A DNA stretch of 64,000 nucleotides. Source: Bryobacterales bacterium. Lineage in GTDB: Bacteria; Acidobacteriota; Terriglobia; Bryobacterales; Bryobacteraceae. Position 1 is the stretch's first letter; each line of letters begins with the position of its first letter. Shown here piece after piece: positions 16,993-25,471 of this stretch. A program made the position numbers and the translations under genes. The stretch is taken from assembly GCA_003142185.1 (NCBI GenBank), contig PLOR01000029.1:153600-217599 (forward strand), in the 5' to 3' direction. Below the pieces are notes generated by a model, which made no database searches, was not told where the DNA came from, and saw only the letters and a list, made by a program, of their open reading frames with translations.

Positions 16993-19725
16993 ATGCCCCG
17001 TCAAATCGGACCCGGGCGTCGGCTCAGTTCGCCGGCCGCCCTTGTCGCCGCCGGTGTCGTCCTGGTGGCGCTCTTGCTGGGGGCGCGCACCGTCGCGTCT
17101 TATGCCATCGAGGTCGCATGGTGGAAGGAACTCGGCCAATTTCACACCTGGCTGAGCTTGCTTACCTACAGCATCGCGCCAGTGGCGGCAGCCACCCTGC
17201 TCGCTTTCTTAGTACTCTGGATCGCTCACGCCCGCGCCTTGAGATTCGCCGGCACACGCCTCGGCGAACACCCGCTCTATGCCCGCCTGGCCACGCTCGC
17301 TACGCTGGCGCTGGGCTATTTCATCGCCGCTTCTTCCATCGATACGTGGACCGTCATCCGCTTCGCCGGCTCGCGTGGTTTGGCGGCGCCGGCCGCCGCC
17401 TGGCACGATGCCGTTTTCGCTCAACCGCTCTCCTTTTATCTGTTCGATCTGCCGTTCTACGACCTGCTGCGCGGTTATGTCCTGGCGCTGGTGATCCTTT
17501 CGATTCTGGTTTACTGGGCCGCCGCGCGCGGCTGGCAGTTGCGCCACCGGTTTCCGGACCTGGTCAACGCCCGCGAGATGGACGCCAGCTTTTTCAAGCT
17601 GGAAGGCGGCCTGGAATCGCGGTTCCTGCGCGGCGCCGCAGTGGCGCTGTTGCTCGCCATGGTCGTGAAGTTCTACCTCGGCCGCTACGAGATGGTTTAC
17701 AACCTGCACGGCTCGTTCATGGTGGGCATCGACTGGGTGGACCTGAATGTCGGTCTCCCCATGCAATGGCTGCTCATCCTGGCTGCGCTCGCCGCCGCGG
17801 TGCTGGTGTGGATGGGACGCTGGATGAAAGCGGCATTCATGGCCATCGCATTGATCCTGGCTTTCGCCGTGCCGCGCATCGTGAGCGCCGTTTACGTGGC
17901 GCCCAATGAAATTTCGCTGGAGCGGCCTTACATAAAAACCCACATTGACGCTACACGGAGCGCCTACGACCTGGATAAGAACGTGCACGAAGAGGAGTTT
18001 CCCGTGAAGTCGGACGCGATCATCGACGTCGCGCAAAACCAGGCTACGCTCGAAAACGTGAGGCTGTGGGACGTGCACGCCTTTCACGACACCGTTACCC
18101 AGATCCAGGCGTTGCGTCCCTATTACGTCTTCAAAGATACCGATGTCGACCGCTACACCATCGACGGCCGTTACCGCCAGGTGTTTGTGTCGCCGCGCGA
18201 GCTCGACGTCAATCAGTTGCCCAACGTACACCAGAGCTGGATCAATCCGGAGATCATCTATACCCACGGCTACGGCCTGGTGATGGCCCCCGTCAGCCAG
18301 ATCACACCCGACGGCATGCCGGTGCTGCTGATTCAGGACGCGCCGCCGCGCACCTCGACTCCCGGCCTGAGGCTGACGCGGCCGGAGATCTACTATGGCG
18401 AAGTCACTCACGAACCGGTGTTCGTCAACACTGCGCAGGAGGAGTTCAACTACCCCTCCGGCGAAGGCAACGTGCGCAGTCATTATGAAGGCAAGGGCGG
18501 CTTTCCGATTTCCTCGTTCCCGATGCGCCTCGCCGCGGCGCTGGTGGAAGGCGAGCCCAACATTCTGCTGACCGACTATCTCACCGCCAACAGCCGCATG
18601 ATGATCCGGCGCAAAGTACGCGACCGGCTCCACGAGCTGGCCGGTTTTCTCGAATGGGATTCCGATCCGTACCTGGTGATCACCGACACCGGGCGCCTGG
18701 TGTGGATTGTGGACGGCTACACCACCTCCGACGCGCACCCATACTCGCGCGCCGTGGAAGCCGGCGACATCGGCGAAGTCAACTACATCCGCAACGCCGT
18801 CAAAGCTACGGTGGACGCCTACGACGGCGAAACGCACCTGTACATCTTCGCTCCCGGTGACCCCATTATCGGCTCCTACCAGCGCCTTTTCCCCGACCTC
18901 TTCCTGCCCGCTTCCGCCATGCCGGCCGATCTGCGCGCCCACGCCCGCTACCCGGAAACGCTTTTTAAGGTGCAGGCGGAAATCTACCGCACTTACCACA
19001 TGCTCGATCCGCAGTCGTTCTATAACAAGGAAGATTTGTGGGACCTGGCACGGCGCGTCACCGGCCAGACCGAGGGCGCGGAATCGGTTTCCCCCACTTA
19101 TGTGGTGGCCTCGCTGCCGGGCGAGAACAAAGCGGAGTTTCTGCTGTTGACGCCGTTCACGCCGCGCAACAAGGACAACATGATCGGCCTGATGGTGGCG
19201 CGTTGCGACGGCCCCAATCTGGGAAACATGGTGGTGCTGCTGCTTTCCAAGCAGAAGCTGATTTACGGGCCGATGCAGATCGATTCGCGTATCAACTCGG
19301 ATGGGACCATATCGAAGGACCTCACGCTGTGGAATCAGCAGGGCTCGCAGGTGATCCGCAGCCAGACGCTGGTGCTCCCTGTCGGCAACACGTTTCTCTA
19401 CGTGGACCCGATTTACATTCAGGCCACCGAAGCACGCATGCCGCAGTTGAAGAAGATCGTGCTGGCCGTCGGCGACCGCTTGATCTACGCGGACACTTAC
19501 GATGAGGCGCTGTCCCAGCTTTCGCAAGGCGCGCAACAACTCGTCGCACAGGCCCTGGCGCAGCCAGCGGCAGGGGCGCAATCGTCCGCACCAGTCGCCG
19601 TCCCCGATCCGCGCCTGTCGCGCATCCGCGATCATCTCCGGCGCTATCGCGAGTTGGCCGGCGCCGGCAAGTGGGCCGAAGCCGGTAAAGAACTGGAAGC
19701 CATCGAAGCCGAAGTAGGCAGGTAG
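16993..19725 (+). CDS. UPF0182 family integral membrane protein
   Basis: A 910-residue protein matching UPF0182 (COG1615) over its whole length. Residues about 15-290 contain seven hydrophobic segments (for example LVAAGVVLVALLLGART, TLATLALGYFIAASSI, LILAALAAAVLVWMG). A large extracytoplasmic domain follows with family blocks NVRLWDVHAFHDTVTQIQAL, VNQLPNVHQSWINPEIIYTH, AGFLEWDSDPYLVI and VDAYDGETHLYIF. The C-terminus is a short helical segment. The function of the family is unknown. Start ATG 16993 gives a basic n-region before the first helix. Confidence 0.92.
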   Translation: MPRQIGPGRRLSSPAALVAAGVVLVALLLGARTVASYAIEVAWWKELGQFHTWLSLLTYSIAPVAAATLLAFLVLWIAHARALRFAGTRLGEHPLYARLATLATLALGYFIAASSIDTWTVIRFAGSRGLAAPAAAWHDAVFAQPLSFYLFDLPFYDLLRGYVLALVILSILVYWAAARGWQLRHRFPDLVNAREMDASFFKLEGGLESRFLRGAAVALLLAMVVKFYLGRYEMVYNLHGSFMVGIDWVDLNVGLPMQWLLILAALAAAVLVWMGRWMKAAFMAIALILAFAVPRIVSAVYVAPNEISLERPYIKTHIDATRSAYDLDKNVHEEEFPVKSDAIIDVAQNQATLENVRLWDVHAFHDTVTQIQALRPYYVFKDTDVDRYTIDGRYRQVFVSPRELDVNQLPNVHQSWINPEIIYTHGYGLVMAPVSQITPDGMPVLLIQDAPPRTSTPGLRLTRPEIYYGEVTHEPVFVNTAQEEFNYPSGEGNVRSHYEGKGGFPISSFPMRLAAALVEGEPNILLTDYLTANSRMMIRRKVRDRLHELAGFLEWDSDPYLVITDTGRLVWIVDGYTTSDAHPYSRAVEAGDIGEVNYIRNAVKATVDAYDGETHLYIFAPGDPIIGSYQRLFPDLFLPASAMPADLRAHARYPETLFKVQAEIYRTYHMLDPQSFYNKEDLWDLARRVTGQTEGAESVSPTYVVASLPGENKAEFLLLTPFTPRNKDNMIGLMVARCDGPNLGNMVVLLLSKQKLIYGPMQIDSRINSDGTISKDLTLWNQQGSQVIRSQTLVLPVGNTFLYVDPIYIQATEARMPQLKKIVLAVGDRLIYADTYDEALSQLSQGAQQLVAQALAQPAAGAQSSAPVAVPDPRLSRIRDHLRRYRELAGAGKWAEAGKELEAIEAEVGR

Positions 19726-19728
19726 CGC

Positions 19729-19811
19729 GGTAGGACAGACGATCGGTTTTTGTCGTCTGTCAAGCATCGGCGAGGCGCGACAGACCACGAAAGGCGATGG
19801 TCTGTCCTACC
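19729..19811. repeat. Dispersed palindrome, family B copy 2
   Basis: 83 bp from GGTAGGACAGACGATCGG to GGTCTGTCCTACC, with the inner GTCGTCTGTC / GCGACAGACCAC arms of the family. It exactly fills the space between two convergent genes: 4 bp after the UPF0182 stop and touching the STAS stop codon. Confidence 0.85.
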
Positions 19812-20161
19812 TACGCTCCAGTTGCCAGTTGCGCCTCGGCTTGCTCCGGGGTGTCGTAACACATCAGAAAGCCGTCCACCCCCGCCACCTGGAACAGCGT
19901 CCGGATGCGGCCGGAAACGCCCGTCAGCGCGTACCGGTGGCCTTCCCGCTGGCAGGAAACATGATAGCCCAGCAGCGCACCGAGCGCCGCCGAATCCATG
20001 TACGGCACGCTGCTCAGATCGATGATAGTGACGGCGGCCGCTCCTTCGCGTACAATGTTCTGGAAATCGAACATCGTGGCGAGGGTGAAGGGGCCCGTCA
20101 GCCGGAGTATCCGCACGTCGGGCCTGGAGCCGGCAACGATTTCGATCTGCAGTTCTTCCAT
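19811..20161 (-). CDS. STAS-domain anti-sigma factor antagonist
   Basis: 116 residues from ATG 20161: a single STAS domain with VRILRLTGPFTLATMFDFQN, VTIIDLSSVPYMDSAALGAL and the phosphorylatable Ser in MDSAALG. STAS antagonists bind or release anti-sigma kinases depending on phosphorylation of this Ser. No HPK/RsbW-type kinase is nearby, so the partner must be encoded elsewhere. It may equally be part of a regulatory switch unrelated to sigma factors. Confidence 0.88.
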   Translation of the reverse strand: MEELQIEIVAGSRPDVRILRLTGPFTLATMFDFQNIVREGAAAVTIIDLSSVPYMDSAALGALLGYHVSCQREGHRYALTGVSGRIRTLFQVAGVDGFLMCYDTPEQAEAQLATGA

Positions 20162-20216
20162 GGTGGGCAGTGTACTATGGCGGCGGGCACGCTTCAATCA
20201 AAATAGTGTTACAACC

Positions 20217-20780
20217 ATGAGACATTCGACTCCGGCTACGGCGCGGGTGATGACGCCGCCGGGCGAGCGCTGGCTGGCGCGCCGCGTGGAATCGCTGCTC
20301 GGCCGATTGCCGCCCGCGGCGGGCGCTCCGGTTTGGATTGTGCGCGTACCGGAATTGCGCGACCGGCGCGGCGCGGTGCACGCCGGGTCGTTTCTGCGGC
20401 AGCGGCGCATGGTGATCGCCTGCACGCGCGCCGAGTTTCCGCGTGTGTTCGTGCATGAGTGGTTTCACTTCGTCTGGCGGCGGGCGGGCAATCCGCTGCG
20501 CCGCGATTTCGAAGCGCTGCTGGCCGCCGAGCGCCGCGCCGGCGCGCGCGGCGAATTGGGCTGGTCGGCCGAATGGCGCAAGCGGGCGCTTACGGCGCAA
20601 GAGGTGCGCGGCCGCTCGAGGCGCTGGCGCGAATACTGTTGCGAGAGTTTCTGCGATACCGCCGCGTGGCTGTATGCCGGCGCGGCGAGCCACGCCGAGT
20701 TCACCCTCGCGCTCCGTTTCCGCCGCCGCCGCCAGGCCTGGTTCGCGCAAAACATTGCCGGCAAACGATTGTCGATATAA
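20217..20780 (+). CDS. HExxH-motif protein, putative metallopeptidase
   Basis: 187 residues from ATG 20217. The motif VFVHEWFHFVWRR fits an HExxH zinc site, and EYCCESFCDTAAWLY 60 residues on supplies a candidate Glu or Asp third ligand, as in gluzincin-like proteins. The rest is Arg-rich and has no signal peptide, so it is probably cytoplasmic. I do not recognise a named family. It is divergent from the STAS gene (55 bp between starts) and 56 bp upstream of the tlpA-like gene. Confidence 0.6.
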   Translation: MRHSTPATARVMTPPGERWLARRVESLLGRLPPAAGAPVWIVRVPELRDRRGAVHAGSFLRQRRMVIACTRAEFPRVFVHEWFHFVWRRAGNPLRRDFEALLAAERRAGARGELGWSAEWRKRALTAQEVRGRSRRWREYCCESFCDTAAWLYAGAASHAEFTLALRFRRRRQAWFAQNIAGKRLSI

Positions 20781-20791
20781 TTGAAAGTGAG

Positions 20792-20817
20792 GTGGGGCAG
20801 GTCCCCGACCTGCCAAC
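20792..20817. repeat. Family C hairpin, copy 1
   Basis: GTGGGGCAGGTCCCCGACCT and six further bases: a 7-bp stem GGCAGGT/ACCTGCC with loop CCCCG, 11 bp after a stop codon. There is no T-tract. Related hairpins follow the stops of genes ending at 33196 and 44915. Confidence 0.65.
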
Positions 20818-20836
20818 TCAACTTAGGAACCCACGC

Positions 20837-21427
20837 GTGTCTGCCTTCCGTTTTTCCGCCATCTTGAGCACGGCCCTGGCGCTGGGACTGTTTAGCGCCG
20901 GTTGCGGCGGCACCGTCGAGGTGAAGGCCGCCTCGCTCAAGGCCGAGAAGGAGCGCAAGACCGCCCCCGATTTCACGCTCAAGGACGCTGACGGCAAGGT
21001 GGTCCATCTTTCCGACTACCGCGGCAAAGTGGTGATTCTCGATTTCTGGGCCACCTGGTGCGGCCCCTGCCGCATCGAGATTCCCTGGTTTATGGATCTT
21101 CAGCGAAGGAACAGAGACCGCGGATTTGAAGTGCTGGGCGTGGCGATGGACGACGAGGGTTGGGAAGTGGTGAAGCCGTTCCTGGCCGAACTGGGCGTCA
21201 ATTACCGCGTGATGGTCGGCGACGACCTCACCGCCCAGATGTACGGCGGCGTGGACGCGCTGCCCACCACGTTCCTGATCGATAAAACCGGCAAGATCGC
21301 CGCGGTTCACGTCGGCCTCGCCAGCAGGAAGGATTTTGAAAATGGTGTCGAACAGCTTTTGCAGGCGCCCGCTCCGGTGGCTTCCGCTGGCGCTGGTGAG
21401 CCTGTGGTCTCTCTCGGCGCAAAGTAG
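20837..21427 (+). CDS. TlpA/ResA-like thiol-disulfide oxidoreductase lipoprotein
   Basis: A 196-residue thioredoxin-fold protein from GTG 20837. It has a lipoprotein signal ending LFSAGC, so it should be membrane-anchored outside the cytoplasm. The active site is FWATWCGPCRIEIPW and the cis-Pro region is ALPTTFLIDKTGKI. Proteins of this class reduce disulfides during cytochrome c maturation or supply reductant to periplasmic enzymes. The last 86 bp overlap the start of the next gene in another frame. Together with that DsbD-alpha-like gene it makes a small extracytoplasmic redox module. Confidence 0.9.
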   Translation: MSAFRFSAILSTALALGLFSAGCGGTVEVKAASLKAEKERKTAPDFTLKDADGKVVHLSDYRGKVVILDFWATWCGPCRIEIPWFMDLQRRNRDRGFEVLGVAMDDEGWEVVKPFLAELGVNYRVMVGDDLTAQMYGGVDALPTTFLIDKTGKIAAVHVGLASRKDFENGVEQLLQAPAPVASAGAGEPVVSLGAK

Positions 21428-21830
21428 CGGCCATCTGAAAGTGGGCGAACCAGCCAAAGTGGCGGCCGCTCGCGGCGCCGCCGTCGAGGCCAGGATTCCC
21501 GTCACGGTGGACGCGGGCTTTCACGTCAACAGCAACCACCCGAGCGAAGACTATCTCATCCCTTTGAAGCTGACCTGGACTTCGCTGGGCGCGCTAGAAG
21601 GGGGCGAGGTCGCCTACCCGCCGGCTAAGGCGGAGAAATACGAATTCGCCGATAAGCCGCTTTCGGTACTCTCCGGCGCGTTTTCTTTGACGGTGAGCTT
21701 CAAAGTCGCTGCCAACGCGCCGTCAGGTCCCGGTGTGGCGAGTGGCAAGCTGCGCTATCAGGCGTGCAATTCGAACACCTGCTTCCCACCGAAAACGGCG
21801 GATGTGAGCGTGGCGTATCAGGTGCAATAA
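21342..21830 (+). CDS. DsbD N-terminal (alpha) domain protein, secreted
   Basis: 162 residues from ATG 21342 (a second ATG is at 21336). The signal segment RWLPLALVSLWSLSAQSS is followed by an immunoglobulin-like DsbD-alpha domain: FHVNSNHPSEDYLIPLKLTW, VAYPPAKAEKYEFADKPLSV and the redox loop LRYQACNSNTCFPPKT. The two Cys are four residues apart; DsbD of E. coli has five between them. A full DsbD also has a membrane and a gamma domain, absent here, so the adjacent TlpA-like protein is the probable electron partner. Confidence 0.82.
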   Translation: MVSNSFCRRPLRWLPLALVSLWSLSAQSSGHLKVGEPAKVAAARGAAVEARIPVTVDAGFHVNSNHPSEDYLIPLKLTWTSLGALEGGEVAYPPAKAEKYEFADKPLSVLSGAFSLTVSFKVAANAPSGPGVASGKLRYQACNSNTCFPPKTADVSVAYQVQ

Positions 21831-21834
21831 AGAC

Positions 21835-21944
21835 GTGGCGCACGCACTCGTGCGTGCAGCGTCGAGACTCTTCTCGACGCGTCTTACTCCGGGCCGGCGG
21901 GCGTCGGCAGGAGCGCCGACGCTGCACGCACGAGCGTGCGCCAC
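21835..21944. repeat. Long inverted repeat between convergent genes
   Basis: Left arm GTGGCGCACGCACTCGTGCG (21835 on, 30 bp) pairs with CGACGCTGCACGCACGAGCG (from 21917, 28 bp), perfect except for a 2-bp indel. An inner hairpin GCGTCGGC/GCCGACGC lies at 21901-21922. It fills the gap between the DsbD-alpha gene stop and the aminotransferase stop and could end transcripts from both sides, though it lacks a T-tract. Confidence 0.75.
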
Positions 21945-21950
21945 ATCCGT

Positions 21951-23141
21951 TTACGAATTCTTCACCATGAACTGGTGCAGCCTGTCCATGCCGCGCTCCA
22001 ACTGCTCCATCGAAGCGGCGTAGGAAATGCGAACGTGGCGGTCGGTGCCGAAAGCTTCGCCTGGCACCACGGCCACATGCGCCTCCTGTAGCAGGCGTTC
22101 GGAGAAAGCCAGCGTATCCGCCATGCCGTTCTTGCCCAGCGCAACGCCGATGTTCGGGTACACGTAGAATGCCCCGCGCGGCTCGGCGCATGTCACGCCG
22201 GGGATGGCGCGCAACCGCGCCACCACGAAATCGCGCCGCTTGCGGTACTCGGCCAGCATTACGCCTACCGATTCCTGTGGTCCGAGCAAGGCTTCCACCG
22301 CCGCTTTCTGCGCAATCGAAGTCGGGTTCGACGTGGAATGGCTCTGCAGTTTCCCCATCGCGTTGATGAGCGGCGCCGGCATCAGGCCGAAGCCGATGCG
22401 CCAGCCCGTCATCGCATAGGTCTTCGAAACCGAGCCCGCCACCAGCACCGTCTCTTTGGCGCCCGGAAGCGAGGCGATCGAGAACGGCTCGCTATCGTAG
22501 AGGAATTTGCAGTAGCATTCGTCGGTCATCAGGTAGATGCCGCGCTGCGCCGCCAGGGCGAAGATCTTCTCGAACTCCGCGCGATCGAGCAGCGCGCCGC
22601 TCGGGTTCGACGGCGAATTGATGATGATCAGCTTGGTCCGCGCCGTGAGGTGCGGCTCCAACATCGCGGCGGTGAACGTGAACCCTTGCGCCTCGTCCGT
22701 GTCGACGAAAACGCATTTGCCGCCGGCGTAATTCACCACGTCCTTATAAGTCACCCAGTAAGGCACCGGAATAATGACTTCGTCGCCGGGGTTGATCAGC
22801 GCCTGCATGAGATTAAATATGATGTGCTTGCCGCCCACCGTGATCAGGCACTCGCTGGGCTGGTAATTGGTGCCGAAGTCCTTCTTGTGGGACTCGCACA
22901 CGGCCTTCTTCAGCTCGGCGGTGCCCCCGACGGGCGTGTACTTGGTGAAGTTTTGGTCGATCGCGCGCTTCGCCGCCTGCTTGATGTTGTCGGGCGTCGG
23001 GAAATCGGGCTCGCCGGCGCCAAAATCGACGACGTCAATGCCCTGCGCGCGTAGTTTGGTGGCCTCGGCGGCCACTCTCATGGTGGAGGATTCGCTGATC
23101 GAAGCGATGCGCTCCGCGATTGCGTTGGCTACGGCCTGCAT
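21951..23141 (-). CDS. Aspartate aminotransferase, class I
   Basis: A PLP enzyme that interconverts aspartate and oxaloacetate (or prephenate and arogenate in subgroup 1b). The 396 residues include VDFGAGEPDFPTPDNIKQAA, ITVGGKHIIFNLMQALINPG, IINSPSNPSGALLDR and the PLP-lysine motif GSVSKTYAMTGWRIGF. The C-terminal Arg region is HVRISYAASMEQLERG. It matches the AspC/AAT-Ib class. It lies 30 bp downstream of coaD on the same strand. Confidence 0.93.
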   Translation of the reverse strand: MQAVANAIAERIASISESSTMRVAAEATKLRAQGIDVVDFGAGEPDFPTPDNIKQAAKRAIDQNFTKYTPVGGTAELKKAVCESHKKDFGTNYQPSECLITVGGKHIIFNLMQALINPGDEVIIPVPYWVTYKDVVNYAGGKCVFVDTDEAQGFTFTAAMLEPHLTARTKLIIINSPSNPSGALLDRAEFEKIFALAAQRGIYLMTDECYCKFLYDSEPFSIASLPGAKETVLVAGSVSKTYAMTGWRIGFGLMPAPLINAMGKLQSHSTSNPTSIAQKAAVEALLGPQESVGVMLAEYRKRRDFVVARLRAIPGVTCAEPRGAFYVYPNIGVALGKNGMADTLAFSERLLQEAHVAVVPGEAFGTDRHVRISYAASMEQLERGMDRLHQFMVKNS

Positions 23142-23171
23142 GGGCCCTCCTCTTCTTCTCTTTAGACTCTC

Positions 23172-23675
23172 TCAAACGACCTTGGCCAGCCGGCGCTGCA
23201 GCCGGGCCTCGACGGTGGGCGGCACCAGGCCGGAGATGTCTCCGCCCAGGCTAAATACTTCCTTTACGAGACGGGAGCTGATGAACGAGTACGTTTCGTT
23301 GGCCATCATGAAGACGGTCTCGATCGCTGGACGCAACCGCCGGTTCATCAGCGCCATTTGCAACTCATACTCGTAATCCGAAATCGCCCGTATGCCGCGC
23401 AGCAGGACGGTAGCCGAGTGCGCGGACGCGTGGTCCACCAGGAGGCCGTGGAACGAATCCACCTCCACGTTGGGATAAACATGGACCACTTCGCGAAGCA
23501 TTTCGATACGCTCGTCGACCGAGAAAAGCGGCTCCTTGGCGTCGTTCCAGAGAATCGAAACGATCAGCCGGTCGAACATTCGCGAACCGCGCTGGATGAG
23601 ATCGAGATGGCCGTTGGTAATCGGGTCGAACGATCCAGGATATATGGCAGTCACGCGCGTCGGCTTGAGCGGCAA
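23172..23675 (-). CDS. coaD: Phosphopantetheine adenylyltransferase
   Basis: Transfers AMP from ATP to 4'-phosphopantetheine, the fourth step of coenzyme A synthesis. 167 residues with the nucleotidyltransferase motif YPGSFDPITNGHLDLIQRG, LLVDHASAHSATVLLRGIRA, YELQMALMNRRLRP and the second ATP motif YSFISSRLVKEV. Full length and canonical. It heads a probable operon with the aspartate aminotransferase. Confidence 0.97.
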   Translation of the reverse strand: MPLKPTRVTAIYPGSFDPITNGHLDLIQRGSRMFDRLIVSILWNDAKEPLFSVDERIEMLREVVHVYPNVEVDSFHGLLVDHASAHSATVLLRGIRAISDYEYELQMALMNRRLRPAIETVFMMANETYSFISSRLVKEVFSLGGDISGLVPPTVEARLQRRLAKVV

Positions 23676-23741
23676 CGGTTCGATTCGCTTTCTCGGGGTC
23701 TTATTATTCTACCGGAAAACTTGGCTGGAATTCTCGACGCA

Positions 23742-23806
23742 GGTAGGGCATCCTTTAGGTTGCCCGTGTGTTTTGGAATGCAGGGCAAGCTAAAGCATGC
23801 CCTACC
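23742..23806. repeat. Palindromic repeat GGTAGGGCATCC...GCATGCCCTACC
   Basis: A 24-bp left arm (23742-23765) pairs with the right arm (23783-23806) at 22 of 24 positions around a 17-bp loop. It lies 66 bp upstream of the coaD start, so it may sit in or behind the coaD promoter. Confidence 0.7.
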
Positions 23807-23829
23807 AAGAAAAATGGTTCCAAGTGACC

Positions 23830-24500
23830 CGATTCCCAGCACTGCCCACCGCCGTCATGCACGGCACTGAACATCGCGTTTGAGAGCACCGGACGATTCG
23901 CCGTTCCACTCCCCCAAAGCTGTTTTCTCCAGCCTCGGGATCGAAGCTTCCCGGCTCGCCGCAGCCTTTTGCCTCTCTCAAACTGAACCGCCGGCTCGTA
24001 ACGGCCTTTCGCTCGCCCGCAACGGTTGCCTCTTTCAAGGCCTCCATTCCGGGGTCAAAGTTCCCGGCCTGCTACTTCGCCTGCTTGCCAGCCGCTTCCG
24101 CAACCCGTTCGGCTCTTCGGCTCCGCTACCGCCCGCGAGTTCTTACTCGCCACGGCCGCTTCCTTGCCTCGTGCCCGTTGCTGCTTCCACGACCGGCTCC
24201 CCGAATGGCTCGCCCAGCTTCCACTCCCCTTCGGGACTTTTGCCTCCCTAAGGATCAAAGCGTTCGACTGGCCCGGTCACCCGGCGGCCCGCCTTCCGAT
24301 TCCGCCCGATCTCCGTTCGCTCCCCGCAGCCTCAAAACTAGTAAACTAGACTTTCTGGCTACGGATCACCGTTCCCGGTCCGCTACGTTTCCGGAGGCTT
24401 GCTGTTCCTCAAACCTCTTGGAACCAGATCCACTATGCGCCCGCCGGAGATTCCGGTCAATCTTTATTTGCCCTCTAACCCCTTGTTTCCTCAAGTTTTA
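23830..24500 (-). ncRNA. Candidate structured RNA or decayed element, strongly purine-biased on the minus strand
   Basis: About 670 bp without a convincing gene. The plus strand is markedly pyrimidine-rich and the minus strand correspondingly G/A-rich, unlike coding DNA around it. The minus strand holds many short hairpins closed by purine loops, such as GCGAGTAAGAACTCGC, CGGGAAGCTTCGATCCCG and CCGGAAACGTAGCGG. Several frames stay open at once, but their products are low-complexity (Ser/Pro/Arg-rich) with no ribosome-binding sites. This pattern fits a large non-coding RNA such as a HEARO/omega-RNA type element or a group II intron remnant. No IscB, reverse transcriptase or HNH gene adjoins it. 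The family is not established. Confidence 0.35.
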
Positions 24501-24597
24501 TTCGCTTTGTTTTTATATGGTTACAGGGCCATGGTCGTGCAAGGTCTGTGAATAAACCATCCGCCGGGCAGAATGCTTTTGCGATACTGAAGCCACC

Positions 24598-25383
24598 ATG
24601 CGCAGGCTCGTGATCCGGCCGGGGGCGATCGGCGATTTCATCGTTTCGCTGCCGGCCCTGGAATGCCTGCGGTCCGATTACCTGGAGGTCTGGACCGCAT
24701 CGCCCAACGCGCCCCTGATTCGGTTCGCTGGCGCGGTGCGCTCGATCGCCTCTACCGGCCTCGACCTACTGGGCATAGCGCAACCGCTGCCGCGCCTTAT
24801 CGATGAGCTGCGCCGCTTCGATTCGATCGTCTCCTGGTATGGCGCCAACCGGCCGGAGTTTCGCGAGTTGGTGCATTCGCTCGATCTGCCATTCACGTTC
24901 CTCCCCGCGTTGCCGCCGCAGGGCGCGGGAATGCATGCCACGGACTTCTACCTGGAGCAGGTGAGCGCACTGGCGGAGTACCGCGCCGACCCGATTCCGC
25001 GCATTCCGTGTAGCGTCATGCGAGAGAACTTCGCCGTCATTCATCCTTTCTCCGGAAGCCCGCGCAAGAACTGGCCCCTCGAAAACTTTCGCCGGCTGGC
25101 GCGCGGGCTGGAGCGAAGGATGCCGGTCCGCTGGTGCGCCGGGCCGGAGGACCCGCCGCTCCTGGACGCGCATCGCTTCGACGACCTGTACGAGCTGGCC
25201 TGCTGGCTGGCGCAAGCCTCTCTCTACATCGGCAACGATTCCGGCATCACCCACCTGGCGGCGGCTGTGGGAACACCCGTGCTGGCGATTTTCGGCCCCA
25301 CCGACCCTGCCGTTTGGGCGCCGCGCGGCCCGCATGTGCGAATCGCGCCATGGAGAATCGGGCCAACCCTGGAGGCAGCATGA
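24598..25383 (+). CDS. Glycosyltransferase family 9 (heptosyltransferase-like)
   Basis: 261 residues. GT9 enzymes transfer heptose from ADP-heptose to lipopolysaccharide core or related glycans. The N-terminal VIRPGAIGDFIVSLPALECL is the GT9 acceptor-side motif. The C-terminal LYIGNDSGITHLAAAVGTPV and LAIFGPTDPAVWAPRGPHV form the donor site. It is shorter than typical WaaF/WaaC (about 350) because the central region is reduced, but both halves are complete. No other LPS genes are adjacent. Confidence 0.88.
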   Translation: MRRLVIRPGAIGDFIVSLPALECLRSDYLEVWTASPNAPLIRFAGAVRSIASTGLDLLGIAQPLPRLIDELRRFDSIVSWYGANRPEFRELVHSLDLPFTFLPALPPQGAGMHATDFYLEQVSALAEYRADPIPRIPCSVMRENFAVIHPFSGSPRKNWPLENFRRLARGLERRMPVRWCAGPEDPPLLDAHRFDDLYELACWLAQASLYIGNDSGITHLAAAVGTPVLAIFGPTDPAVWAPRGPHVRIAPWRIGPTLEAA

Positions 25384-25471
25384 GCAGCCGCTGCTGATGC
25401 CCAGCTTCGATGCCGCGGACCAACAACTCGGTTACGCCGCTCGGTACGGAGTACAATAGCAGACGCCCCCC

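Noticed and set aside
17209-19788. 859-codon open frame on the minus strand
   Set aside because: It is fully antisense to the UPF0182 gene; long antisense frames are expected at this GC content and its product is low-complexity.
20792-20817. Family C hairpins as intrinsic terminators
   Set aside because: None of the three copies is followed by a T-tract.
24026-24555. Plus-strand ORFs of 107-156 codons in the coaD-GT9 gap
   Set aside because: Ser/Pro/Arg-rich products, no ribosome-binding site, several frames open at once; better explained by a structured RNA on the other strand.
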